Below the pieces are notes generated by a model, which did no database searches, had not been told where the DNA came from, and saw only the letters and a program-made list of their open reading frames with translations. Made by a program: the position numbers and the translations under genes. A stretch of DNA of 64,000 bases from Antedon mediterranea (lineage: Eukaryota; Echinodermata; Crinoidea; Comatulida; Antedonidae), in the NCBI RefSeq assembly GCF_964355755.1, contig NC_092676.1, forward strand, positions 16,288,288 through 16,352,287, given 5' to 3'. Positions 51,401-61,885 of this stretch are shown here, in pieces (within the stretch, counting starts at the first letter, position 1; each line of letters begins with the position of its first letter).

Positions 51401-52397
51401 TATTTGCACATAGGTATAGTTACTATTTTGATTATGATCATTATACAGATACACACATTATGGTGGAACAGTGAAAGCTAACAATGGTATTGCTATGATT
51501 TTCACTATGGTGTGATTTATTGTTTGATTTACTGAGTATAATACGTTCCTGACAAAACTTCGGATTACTATTTCAACTTTAGACTTACAGCTATTTCACC
51601 GTTAATGCTATTTCGAGTAAGAGACACTCCAAGCCATCCATTTCGCTTATCTTCGCGAATCGACGGAAAGTGACTTCTCGATCCTTTCGTGTTACCTTCT
51701 GTGTCTAATTTTACTTCGTTGCAGTTACTATTGTTTACATCACAGGCATAAAGGACACCTGTTCTCTTCAAAGCCATGTATGAAGAATTTCCAGTTGGAG
51801 CACTTACAAGAACCCTTCAATTAAGTTGGTAATTATAATGCGTAAATATTTTTAACGGTTGATTTAATATGTATGAATGGCAAAACAATCTAAAGTATAA
51901 GTATGAAGAATACTCTTTAGTTATCTATAATTTTATTCAATTCTTAATACCATAATTATCATAATATAACCAATACAATTTAATACATCATCTTTTTCTC
52001 ATTGTTATTCTTCTTTTCATTATTTTCTCTAATCATTCATATGATTGAATCATTACAATATAATCAATAGTATTAGTAAAGATATAAACGTTTACATTCT
52101 AGAATCAGTACTTTTATTTTACGTTACGTTATTGTAAATAAAATATCATATTAACTCAAGCAATTAACAAAATAACTTACCGGTACACAAAATATCAAAA
52201 CTATACACAGTATATATTATTAAACTGTATACTTACATACTTCCATGCTCATTTTTGTGTAACTGAACTTTATAACCAAATTTACTCTGATTTAATCCAA
52301 TGAATACCTGTGTATTTACAACATCTAAATTGTAAGCAGAAGCACAGTGCTGCAATATATGGAAGTAAGCGAATAACATTAAGGAATTCGTCATCAT
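36448..52397 (-). CDS. integrin alpha subunit without I domain, 23 coding exons
   Basis: Exons: 52237-52397, 51589-51814, 51189-51312, 50942-51061, 50538-50624, 50305-50447, 49868-50008, 49218-49323, 48951-49042, 48515-48651, 48107-48267, 44491-44645, 43824-43958, 43439-43518, 43075-43219, 42764-42856, 42136-42299, 41373-41502, 40665-40769, 39707-39811, 39049-39150, 36718-36846, 36448-36519. Total 2913 nt, 970 aa. Signal peptide about 1-21, then [16 protein letters not shown] propeller to about residue 445 with cation loops DFNGDGLDE (about 300), DLNGDGFHD (about 363) and DVDDNGYPD (about 423). Thigh and calf domains follow ([49 protein letters not shown]). TM about 925-946, then LWKCGLWNR and an 18-residue end. 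No I domain and no obvious furin site. Adhesion receptor alpha chain, partner unknown. The donor after exon 4 (GTTCTT) is weak. Confidence 0.93.
36891..38749 (+). mobile_element. Helitron-like non-autonomous element R1 (integrin intron)
   Basis: Begins TCTATATATAAATTTACG after A and ends CTAG before T, the Helitron insertion rule. The last 37 bp are a palindromic hairpin (agatggtacgc / gcgtaccatct around gagcgaagcga). At 1859 bp it is longer than its relatives because a block of about 543 bp is duplicated in tandem (37468 and 38011 start the two copies). It lies between integrin exons 21 and 22. No Rep/helicase frame. Confidence 0.75.
41596..41769. repeat. TIR element (MITE) in an integrin intron
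   Basis: Arms ttttcttttggatgatcc and ggatcatccaaaagaaaa are perfect inverted repeats about 170 bp apart, with TA near both edges. Non-coding. Confidence 0.65.
42551..42602 (+). repeat. tRNA-related fragment
   Basis: Contains a good B-box (gggttcgagtcc) preceded by tctagaggctagtaatctgg, like the 3' half of a tRNA-derived SINE head. No convincing A-box or tail. Confidence 0.4.
44183..44335. repeat. MITE, 'gtctacactatcaaac' family, copy 4
   Basis: The right end tttgatagtgtagacaaggc and the interior atgtgatgtgcccatata match the other copies; the left end is eroded. Located in the integrin intron between exons 12 and 13. Confidence 0.65.
44883..45216 (+). mobile_element. Helitron-like partial unit R2
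   Basis: 334 bp, identical by eye to the first 334 bp of R3, which follows directly. It starts with TC after A and stops at the R3 start without a CTAG end. Either a very recent tandem duplication or an assembly artefact. Confidence 0.7.
45217..46538 (+). mobile_element. Helitron-like non-autonomous element R3
   Basis: 1322 bp from TCTATATATAAATT to the hairpin and CTAG. Carries an extra block (about 45978-46088) ending in an AAATA-repeat tail that R4 lacks, probably a small retroelement fragment. It abuts R4 with no spacer. The short frames it contains recur with the element and are not genes. Confidence 0.8.
46539..47872 (+). mobile_element. Helitron-like non-autonomous element R4
   Basis: 1334 bp, same ends as R3 and R1: 5' TC, 3' hairpin with CTAG, followed by T. 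It begins immediately after the CTAG of R3, so the pair forms a head-to-tail concatemer. Confidence 0.82.
49635..49813. repeat. long-TIR MITE with TA target (integrin intron 7)
   Basis: About 57-bp terminal inverted repeats with one mismatch, starting gatgacaaatttcg, flanked by TA on both sides (49633-49634, 49814-49815). The 65-bp centre is unrelated. It could fold into a long hairpin RNA when the intron is transcribed. A Tc1/mariner-type mobiliser is inferred from the TA only. Confidence 0.75.
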
Positions 52398-53010
52398 CAA
52401 AATCAATCTTGCGGTCACAATAGTTTACTGTTTAATAGTTTGAGAACAAAAACAAGAAGTTGCTCATTACAATTCAAACTACGCCAAGTAACTGCACAAA
52501 ATGTAATCATTGCAATATTTAAGAGGGTATAACTTCACATAGTTTTAAAAGGAGTTTAGTTGCTTAGACATCGATTGTATGATACAATGCACGTTGAACT
52601 TAAGCAATGTCAATGAAGTATTCGGTGTATTGTTAACGAAAAATATCTTATACTCAACACAAAACATTCAACACTCTTCTACACCATACCATTTGAATTG
52701 CAATTGGTAATTTAGGTTTGTTTTCCTCTAAAAATAAAAATCTATAGTTTTGTATTAACATTTTTCTTTTTATAATGTAAATAGTTACAATAATGTTCTA
52801 TTTTTCGGAAAATGATAAATATTAATAGTTTTTATATTTCGACAAATGTTTTTCTATACATTTATAATGTTTTTTTTTTACCTCTTTCATCCACTTCTCT
52901 TTTCACAACTAAAGCCCCATATTAATTTTCAAATATTTAGAAAGCATTGTAATCATCACATTACACATAATATAACAACGGCTTTTGTTTTATATTTATA
53001 CCTCTACTAA
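52398..53010. other. 5' flank of the integrin gene, nothing recognised
   Basis: AT-rich, with no clear promoter motif. It should hold the integrin promoter and 5' UTR. Confidence 0.4.
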
Positions 53011-53059
53011 AATTGAATATGAACGAATGTACATTTAAAATATTACTATTTTTTGAAAT

Positions 53060-53640
53060 ACAGTGTGTAGCAGCCTTCAGTTTATTCACCTTGTTTTTTG
53101 CCATTGTGTTCATGAACACAAACCAATTTAAGAGTGAAATTAACTCTCATGACAGCCAAAATTTGGCCAGTCAGCTTTGCGGCAAATCTCGCAAAACTTG
53201 TTCATTGGTTGACTATACTCCAAAATTTAAGAGTAACCAAACTGGCAGCATTTTTCGGATAAGACAATCAATTAATTGTCTAATCAAAAACGTCATTTAT
53301 CTCATATACTGTAATATTTGTGGTAAACAGTATGTCGGGGAAACAAAAAAAACCGCTCCGATGAGAATGACACAACACAGATCAGCTATCAAAACATTAA
53401 ATCTTGATAAACCTGTAGCCTAGCCAAACATTTTAATTCAGCTGGTCACTCGATTGTAAATTTCAGAGTTATTGCAATAGACCACGATGTCAAATGGAGC
53501 GACAAAACTCGCAAAGACAAAGAAAACCACTGGGAATTACACCGTCCTTAAAACCACAAAACCTTTTGGACTTAACATTAGGAACATACTCCCAGATCGG
53601 TAAAATTACTCCATTGACTACCTAAATTTAAGTTTCAATA
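53060..53640 (+). mobile_element. Penelope-like element 3' fragment with GIY-YIG domain
   Basis: One frame reads FRIRQSINCLIKNVIYLIYC, then CNICGKQYVGETKKT and MRMTQHRSAI, matching the GIY-YIG endonuclease region at the C-terminus of Penelope-like elements (here VIYLI...QYVGET). After a -1 shift near 53420 the frame continues AKHFNSAGHSIVNFRV and WSDKTRKDKENHWE, the usual downstream part. The RT region is absent. Dead fragment. Confidence 0.82.
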
Positions 53641-53865
53641 TTAACCACCATTTAAGCTGTTTTTTAATTTTATTCAAAAATTGTTTATATCCACCAAGCT
53701 ATTTTCTTTGTTTTCTACACAATACTATAAACACCCTCGATTCACCAGCCTTATGCCTCTTTTATTTTTTTTTCTTTTATTTCTGTACACTAATGCAGAG
53801 CTTGCCTGATATATATCTATCTATCTTGTCCAAGTACCTCCACTTGCACTGATGAAGGGCTGTTT

Positions 53866-53958
53866 TGTGCAAACAACCACATTTGTGCAAACATGTCGCC
53901 TTCAAATATGCAAACAACCACATTTGTGCAAACATGGCACCCTCAAATGTGCAAATCT
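53866..53958 (+). repeat. short tandem repeat after the Penelope fragment
   Basis: Two units of about 45 bp sharing tgcaaacaaccacatttgtg and aaacatg, then looser repeats of tgtgcaaa to about 54060. Confidence 0.75.
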
Positions 53959-54149
53959 GTAAAAATGTATTATCTACGAATGTGCAAACATCACGCCGTT
54001 AAATGTAAGAATGATTAGTTTTAACGTTAAATGTCCAAATAAAATTCTACAAATATGCAAACCATTTTTTTCAACCTAAATCGTTTATTAAAAATGATAA
54101 CCATTACGGCCAGGTTTCCCCAAATGGTCAGACATAGTTATAGGAACTC

Positions 54150-54363
54150 AGAACACGCTTGTTAATGAACTCATCTCTTTATTTACATTTAGTATTTACA
54201 AATCTTGCATTATTTATAAAACAAGCAAACGGATTATCACTTGGAATTTATTTAAGATAGAACTAAAAAATTTAATTTTAAATGAATACTTATGTAATCT
54301 AAACAAAGCAGAAAGAAAATGGAATGACGTTAAAGAAAAACTACTTGAATCAATTATCTAAAA
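54150..54363 (+). mobile_element. C-terminal fragment of an L1/Tx1-like LINE
   Basis: An open stretch reads LISLFTFSIYKSCIIYKTSK and LNEYLCNLNKAERKWNDVKE, typical of the extreme C-terminus of L1/Tx1 ORF2, ending at a TAA. No upstream part present. Confidence 0.5.
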
Positions 54364-55499
54364 AGAAAAATAATCAATAAAATTTAATTTAATTAAGAAA
54401 TACACAAGAATAAACATAAACGTACGGTATACAGTATATTTTCTTGATTTAGATCAATTGTTAGTTTACCATCATTATTATATTATTGTTTTCTAGGAGG
54501 CGCCCGAGTCCGGGATGACCGAGACGCAACTGGTGCTAGCCAGGATTTAAACTAGAACTATTAAAATAAACCTGGCTAGCGACGAGGGCGTATCCCCATA
54601 CTTTGGTTTGGGTTTAGCTTTCCAATGTTTATTTGTTTGTTATTTTATCATATAAATAATAAAAGCAATATTATGTTCAAAATGTAAAACTATACAATTT
54701 TATCAAAGTATTCAAACAAAACATAATCTTATAATGCAATATACCATTTTATCATATATATTTATATTATATCGAATCACTTTTTAATACTGAATATCAA
54801 TCTTTATATCGTTTTAGCTCTGTAATATAACTTTTCTCTGTATACATGTTTGTTTTATCTAGATGTCAACACAATATCAAAATATTTTATATAATCTTTT
54901 AACCTCTTTCTGTGTAATATCACTTAAATATTCATTGATAAATCGATAGATAGACATATATACTGTAACCTTCACCATATTGTTTATCATTGCAATAAAA
55001 GTGGGTTTCCCCCACAAAAGAGAAAAAAAATTATAACCTAATTCTAATCAGTCACGGGTTTTTCTAACAATGTTTCCAAGATATAGCAACTGTGACATAC
55101 TTAATTGTAGTACAGGCTGAAATAATCTGTTTTGAAAAACTACATGTCCGGGGATGCATGACTGACAAGTGGTCGCTGCTTGCTGGAGATGGAGACTTCC
55201 ATACCATTGGAATCACTTAAAGGAAATTCACAAAACTGATTTTATTTTTGAATTTCCTTTAAATTAAGAGGATAACTGTTTTATATTACTTCATTTAAAA
55301 TGTATTTCTTTTTTTGCGCGATTTGGACAATTTATGCAATTTTAAATTGTGAGCATTTTCTTGCGCAAATCATTTTCTTTAATAAAATTAATTAACATGA
55401 AAATAATAATAGATAAGGTAGGTATTATGAATATGAATAATCCTTAAGTTAGGCCTTACCTGGTTTCGTAATTATAACAAACCGAGCACAGAAAGTTGT

Positions 55500-55566
55500 A
55501 ATAGAAGTCTTCAGAGTGGTTCCCAGTATCATCAGGTGTCCCACAGGGATCGATTCTGGGGCCATT
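55500..55566 (+). mobile_element. tiny LINE relic with RT motif B
   Basis: The frame reads WFPVSSGVPQGSILGPLI, the diagnostic CR1/jockey RT motif B. Flanking sequence is not recognisable. Confidence 0.65.
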
Positions 55567-55858
55567 AATTAAATTAAAGAATTATGGATACTGTACATTT
55601 TCTAAAGTGAGACTTTTGTAAAACCATCATTCATTCATTGTGGCACAATAAGTCTTTCTTAAGTTAAATTAGCACAGGAATTGTCATCTAAGGATTTAGG
55701 ATCTTGATTCCTGATAGAACATTTTAGAATTGGTTTGGTCAATGTAGGCTACTTTATATACGAATTAAATCTAATAATTTTATTATTTTGACCTTTGACC
55801 CACTCTTAAGCGGTTTTGACCCATTCTTAAGTGACTTGGCCCTGGATTTCAACCTTAA

Positions 55859-56003
55859 AGCCGATTTTCCACTAGGCGAATTTGTTCGCGCCAGCTTGTA
55901 CGCATGTGTATTCATGTTTACATCTTCCAAATCCTTCTCTACGCATGCGTATTAGCTGACGCCTTCGATTCGCGCGAACAAATTCGCCTAGTGGAAAATC
56001 GGC
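55859..56003. repeat. TTAA-flanked MITE with 32-33 bp perfect TIRs
   Basis: Arms agccgattttccactaggcg and onward are perfect inverted repeats. TTAA lies at both edges (55855-55858, 56004-56007), the piggyBac-type target. 145 bp, non-coding. Confidence 0.75.
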
Positions 56004-56815
56004 TTAAGAATGATGAATCCTAATCAATATGTTCATATGTATATGTGATGTGAATTTCGTTGATGTACTCAAAATGCTAATTAAATGTCTAATTAGCGCT
56101 AAAGGGCGTTCTTAAGTAAATTTAGGACAGGAATGGTCACTTAAGAATTATGAATATTTATATATTAAATCAAATTTAAGGGGTAATTTGGGTGGTTCGC
56201 CCTTAAAATTGAACAGGACCCGTCACTTAAGAATTGCCATTTCTGGGTCTTATAGACCATATCTAGGCCTACATACTCCACACCTCAAACCTTTTGAACT
56301 CACATTGCTAATTAAAACCTTCTGGGCTCCGAGACTAATAACAAATTGTTGGAATTGGTCAATTTTGAACTTTGACCCTTAAGTCTATATCTCGAAAATG
56401 CTTCATATCCTGATCGATTACCTTCCAGATTCGTAAACTACCGAAAAGTTGGATGGCAATTTGTCACCTTTCGGGCGGACTACACATTACCTTTTGTAAT
56501 GACAGACAAAAGCGCGTTTTGGTAAATTACTCAAAAAGTAGCATTTTGTATAAGATAAGATACTTTCTCAAAGTAGGGCAGTATATGTCCAAAATAATAG
56601 AATTTTTCAAATAGAGACATTCAGATTTTTGTCTGAATGTCTCTATAATATACAAACTCTCTATTTTAGACACAATATACCTATAGTTTGATTGTCGCTA
56701 TTCTGTATAAAATGTTCACATGATGTCTATTTTAACGCACACCAACGACATGTGCGACCGCCGACGACCGACCGAATAGGCAAGTCCAAATGATATAGAA
56801 TTACCAAGATAAATA

Positions 56816-57540
56816 TCATGGAATTCCGTCTTTCCGAAATAATTGAGAGGTTTCGCAATCTTACGAATACGATAATGAAAACGGATACGTCACGCACACG
56901 TATTCGTTTTCGTAAGTCTGTAAAAAATCTGTTTCGCATGGCAACGAAATATTGAGGCGCGTCCAAAATATGACTGCGGTAAATTTGAGCGAAGCGCAGG
57001 TGGTACGTGTTGCTTGGTGCTTGACTGCAAGCACCAAGCTAGCGTAACATCAAAGCGAGTGAGGACTTTAAAAAACTGCTATTTATCTAACTTGACCTGG
57101 CATTTTAGTAAATTACTTTAGTAAATTACTTTCAATAAATCTATAATTATATTATAATCATGAATCATTCGTAATTCAAATGCAAAATGTGCAAAATAGA
57201 TCAAAAACTATACTCGTTTTGTAGTTACGAATATGACTGGTGATATTCGTCAACACGAATACGCTTTACGAATAAGAAATGGGGATCAGCTCAAAAGTTT
57301 CACAAATGTATGACGTATCCGTTTTCGTTATCGTATTCGTAAGGTTGCAAAACCTCCCTAATAGTATTTTGGATTTACGTCTTTCAAAGAAAACGTATCA
57401 TGGAATTCCGTCTTTCCAAGAAAAGCTTTCTTGGAATTCTGTCTTATCCCGAAATTATCATGGAATTCCGTCTTTCCAAGATAATTATCGTGGAAAGACG
57501 TAAATTATCTTGAAAAGACGGAATTCTATTCCGGAAAGAC
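56816..57540. repeat. foldback-like composite repeat
   Basis: 46-bp arms at 56847-56892 and 57311-57356 are inverted repeats with about 4 mismatches (ttacgaatacgataa inside). The outer sequence contains several copies of atcatggaattccgtctttc in tandem (56816, 57399, 57460). Between the arms is a perfect 12-bp hairpin at 57012-57039 followed by TAG. Confidence 0.65.
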
Positions 57541-57760
57541 GTCTTAATCTCTGCTTTATTCCGTGTTACAAGATAACTTTATGTTGGAATCGTGGAAATT
57601 TACGGTCACTTTAAGCTTCCGTAGTAATCTTACCTTTGTTAGGTTAATAAGTTTTAGTTAGTTATTATTGTAATATTAAAAATAAGTAATTTTTAAAATA
57701 AACTTACTTTAGTATTTAAGATTTGTTAGTTAGTAAGGAAAGAAACAAACACAAACATCC

Positions 57761-57860
57761 CAGTCTGAAGTCGGAGATGCTGCCTCATCGTGGTAGACTC
57801 GTGTAGTGTCAACATCATTGGTGAAACATGGTATCAATGATGGCTAACAGCATCACGCAT
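57761..57860 (+). repeat. dispersed repeat, copy 1
   Basis: cagtctgaagtcggagatgc, then tagact, gtgtcaacat, then aacagcatcac; the same order recurs at 59648-59765. Confidence 0.6.
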
Positions 57861-57934
57861 TTTGTATAAATCGTCACTGAGACACTACACGCGATTTTGT
57901 CTTGATGTCACGGACTATCCTAGTGGGCCGGCAA

Positions 57935-58150
57935 AATTCATTGGAGTGACGTTGGATCGACGTCGAACACTGACGTCGACACACCGTTGAAAAGATGCTG
58001 GATATGAAAGATGGATCGACGTCATTATGCCAATGTTGTATCAACGTCGGATATCAACATTACACTGACGTCAAATTACGACGTTGAATCGACGTCATTT
58101 TTTTAACGTTGTGTCAACGTCGAAAACCGAAGTTAAGTCGACATTAAATG
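57935..58150. repeat. palindromic 'acgttgaatcgacgtc' tandem repeat
   Basis: About nine degenerate copies of a self-complementary word such as cgttgaatcgacgtc, in alternating orientation, including TGACGTCA. Probably the inside of a MITE. Confidence 0.65.
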
Positions 58151-59640
58151 TGACATTAAAACGGCATATTAAAAAAAAATTAAAAAAATATTTTTTCACG
58201 GGGACAATACAACTTTAATAATAATATTTGCAGAAATGTTAGAATAAATAATAAAGAATCCTGTATCAATCATAAGCGCAAAGTAGATAAAGAATAATGT
58301 ATATAAAAACAAACAAATTGCCTTGACAAAAAGAGAAGTAAAAAGGGTGTTACCCCATTTATTTTAACTACTGGACACCTCGGTGGTACCACTTGTATAA
58401 TGAACAACTTCGCATCGTCACGCTATCGTCATATCGTAACGAAGTTTGGCATGCTCACTACCTACTCAAGTAACGAAATGCCAGCAGTTTGGTATACTGT
58501 AGTCTGAAAGACCCATGGAAAACATACCATGGGCACCCTAATTGATAATGATGATCTTATTTTATGTACAATAATGATAATATTCACAGAAAAGCAGTGG
58601 CATTTTACCAAATATTTCAGTATTCTAATATATATTTGATTACGTTGATTAATTGTTTATAATATATAACAGATTATATTTTAAATAGACATCTTCATTG
58701 TAATTTACATTGTTTTTGACTAAAATTGATTTTAAACATATTTACATATTCATGAAGATTTACCGAGTCATATTTGTTTGAGTATTATGTTATCTAAATT
58801 AAACAATGTTTATCAGAAATGTAGACATGCGTAGATAACCAAATAGTAAAGTTACACACAGAAACGTACAGTAACGTAGTTCATAAAATACACAAAAGGA
58901 TTCAATGTTTCGATATTATTTATAGGTTAATTTGAGTTGAGTTGACTACATTAGTCAACTTTCGGTTGATACCAATTTTAGGGACTTGCCAGAAGTAAAC
59001 ATGTTAATCACCTCCTGACCACGAATCACAAAGCTTACCATCACAGAGGTAGGCTGGTATTTGCATCAAGTGCTTATCTTCTGCAAATTTAACTGAGCAA
59101 CTATTAAAACATGTCACCGCTTTGACCACTAATCAACATAGGGCTACCATCAAATTACGATCAATTTTGTTGCATGCATTCTATGTTAACGGGTGGATTG
59201 TCATTACAAGTAAAAGAGCTGAATGGGGTTCCCGTTTCATTTTGTTTTCATTCACACTACGGTATGATATCGTAACAGAAAGCGTTTATGATACTTAAAC
59301 GAAGATCGTAAAATTACGATAAGTCATAACGTGTAGTGTTACCTCAAAATTTGGAACGTATTCGTAACAAACTGGTCATATCATAGCCTTTATTTGTAAG
59401 AATACTGTACTCTTGTATTTTGTAACAAGCTAAAATGTCTTTTTATTAGGCCTATGTATGCTATAGGCCTACACAAAATTCTTTTAAGAACAGCATCAAG
59501 ACGTCAGTCAAAATAAGCCGCAAAACAGAATCTTGACTTCTTTAATCCTAAAAAAAATAGCACAAATAGAATTCAAAATATTTAGTAGTTCGTTAAAAAT
59601 TCCAAAATAGAAAAGCAAAATAAAATAAAGAAATCAAAAA
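58151..59640. other. intergenic, no gene seen
   Basis: AT-rich. A short imperfect inverted-repeat element (cactac...atcgtaa and its near-complement) lies at about 59274-59338, and a similar one at about 19662-19735. Confidence 0.45.
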
Positions 59641-59647
59641 AAATCCC

Positions 59648-60860
59648 AGTCTAAAGTCGGAGATGCTACCTCGTCGTGTTAGACTGGTGTCAACATAATT
59701 GGTAACAACAAAGATATAGTTCACTATAATATATCTATGACAACAATGATGGATAACAGCATCATGCTAGGTAGACACCTATCGATGATTTGCAGGAATA
59801 TCATAGTAAAAACGTTATTGGCTTCAAAATTAACATACCTAGCTTCTACAGTTATTCTACCGAACGAAATCCTAAAACAATTAAACACAACTTTTTTTAA
59901 CTTCATATGGAATAGAGCCGAATGTGTTAAAAGAGGAGTAATTAGGTCAACATTTAACCGTGGCAGACTGAACATATTTCACCTTCCCTCCTTTTTAACA
60001 TCTATTACCCTATCATGGATTAAGAAATTAGCCGACAACAAGCAATCAATGTGGAAAAATTTTGCCCTATACTTCCTAGATAAAATAGGCCTAGGCTTAA
60101 AACGCTTTATGATCATGAATTTATCAAAGCCGGAATCTTAACGCTTCGGCACATTTATAATTTTGATGATACCTTAAGTTCCTCAAAACAAATGTTAGAA
60201 AAAATCAACCACCCGAAAACACTGATTACACTTTTTCAATTCATAGTTGTATCCCAGCTGACTGGAAAAACGCCTTATCTTAGGACAAACTATTTGATCC
60301 TGTAATCCTTTTTAATAATGTCTGTATTGACAAATGTACTCCAAAAATTGTTAGAGAACATATTCTTTCAAAAATGTATTCATTAACAAAATGTCAAAAT
60401 TATTGGGAACGGTACTTTGATAATTATAATTTTAATTGGAAAAAAATAATAATGGCAACGAAAAATAGACTCTTCCAATGAAGCTCAGTTAAATGTACTG
60501 TCATGGAAAATATTACACAACGTACCCAACAAATAATTATCTGTTTAAAATAGGTAAATCAAACAGCAAGATGTGTAACAGTTGCAACAAAATCAGTGAT
60601 ATTAACCACATGTTTTACTTCTGCAAACAGGTATTTCCGATATGGAAAAAAGTCGATCTAATTATCCGTTCATACCTGCAGATAGACATTACGATCTCAA
60701 ACTTTCACGTAATTTTTGGTTTTGAATGTCTGAATAAAGTTCATATAAAAACTATTAATAACATTATAAATATTACTAAACTATGTAAAAAAAAAATATG
60801 TTAATTTGATTATTAAAAATATAGACATACTGCATTTGAGAAAAAAATGAATGAATTTAT
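59648..60860 (+). mobile_element. 3' part of an L1/Tx1-like LINE ORF2
   Basis: 59737-60141 reads KTLLASKLTYLASTVILPNE, FFNFIWNRAECVKRG and LTSITLSWIKKL, the post-RT region. After a frameshift it continues IKAGILTLRHIY and YWERYFDNYNF. 60493-60804 adds a Cys/His cluster (CNSCNKISDINHMFYFC), as in the C-terminal zinc knuckle of L1/Tx1 elements. Multiple shifts: inactive. The first 115 bp share the repeat at 57761-57860. Confidence 0.8.
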
Positions 60861-61099
60861 ACTATCTGTTGGTCATGACCGATGTGTGTGTACCTTACCT
60901 TTTATTTTTCTGCATTATATCAAAGAATAATATTACACCCTTAACTCTAATATGAAAGCAATACCAAACCGGTCTAACTAAAGATAAAAACACATTTTAA
61001 TTTGTATTTATTTTCAAGCAAAGCAAGAATTAAAAAGAGGAAACCATTTTTGTTAATTGATATGTATTTATAAAAAACATATAAGTATGGCAAGCCTCA

Positions 61100-61445
61100 G
61101 CTGTCTGAAGTATTCAAAATATTATATTATTATATCATTTTTTTATTATATTATATATTGTATTGTAATGAATTATACGTTTTGCATTATATTACTTGGT
61201 TTTAGCATTATATTATATCTATTTCTAATATATTATGTGAAAAATGTAACAAATTATTGACTTTTTGTATTATATTATTTGGTTTTAGCATTATATTATG
61301 AACATTTAATATTATATTATTAATAAAATACATTATATTATAATATAATTGTATTATATTAAACGCATTTACTTTACTTTATAACATACAACATTATTAT
61401 ATTATACGGATTCGTTAGTTATATTATTATTTTGTATGATGTTTA
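61100..61445. repeat. low-complexity TATTATAT-rich block
   Basis: Repeated tattatatta, with two copies of ggttttagcattatattat. No gene. Confidence 0.85.
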
Positions 61446-61559
61446 TTATACGTCACGGCTTATTTCAGTTCTTCTAACTCTTTCTCTCCCTCCCCCTGTT
61501 CACTAGCAATCAGCGGCCGGCAGAATCTGAATTGTGTGACTGTTGAAGAATAATTACGT

Positions 61560-61885
61560 ACTAGGCCTAGCCTAGGCCTACTAGGGGATCTAGACAAGTG
61601 ACCAAGGATCACCGGACAGCTACAACTAATACTACAATACAATAATACTACTACAATAACTACTACTGCTACTACCTAGGCCTAGCTAGTGAGTAGTAGG
61701 TAGGAATATACTACCTAGGCTCTAGGGCGTATGTATGATGTTAACTACTAGGGCCTAGGCCTAGGCTAGGCCTAGAGGCCTACTAGTACTAGGCTAGGCC
61801 TAGACTTAAGTTGTAGTAGGCTAGGGCCGGGCCTGCTGCCTTAGGCTAGGCTACTACTACTACTACTACTACTAGGCAGCCCATG
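61560..61885. repeat. TAGGCCTA/CTA-rich low-complexity block
   Basis: Dense aggcctag, cctaggcc and (CTA)n runs, giving many overlapping short palindromes. The short frames crossing it show no protein features. Confidence 0.8.

Noticed and set aside
53013-53423. Host gene with a TM-like N-terminus
   Set aside because: The frame's 3' half is Penelope GIY-YIG sequence, and the hydrophobic start is upstream noise joined by chance.
53866-54060. CRISPR-like array
   Set aside because: Repeats are few and unevenly spaced with no distinct spacers, and the DNA is eukaryotic.
61460-61642. Small minus-strand frame with Ser/Arg/Pro
   Set aside because: It crosses the TAGGCCTA-rich low-complexity block, with no homologous feature.
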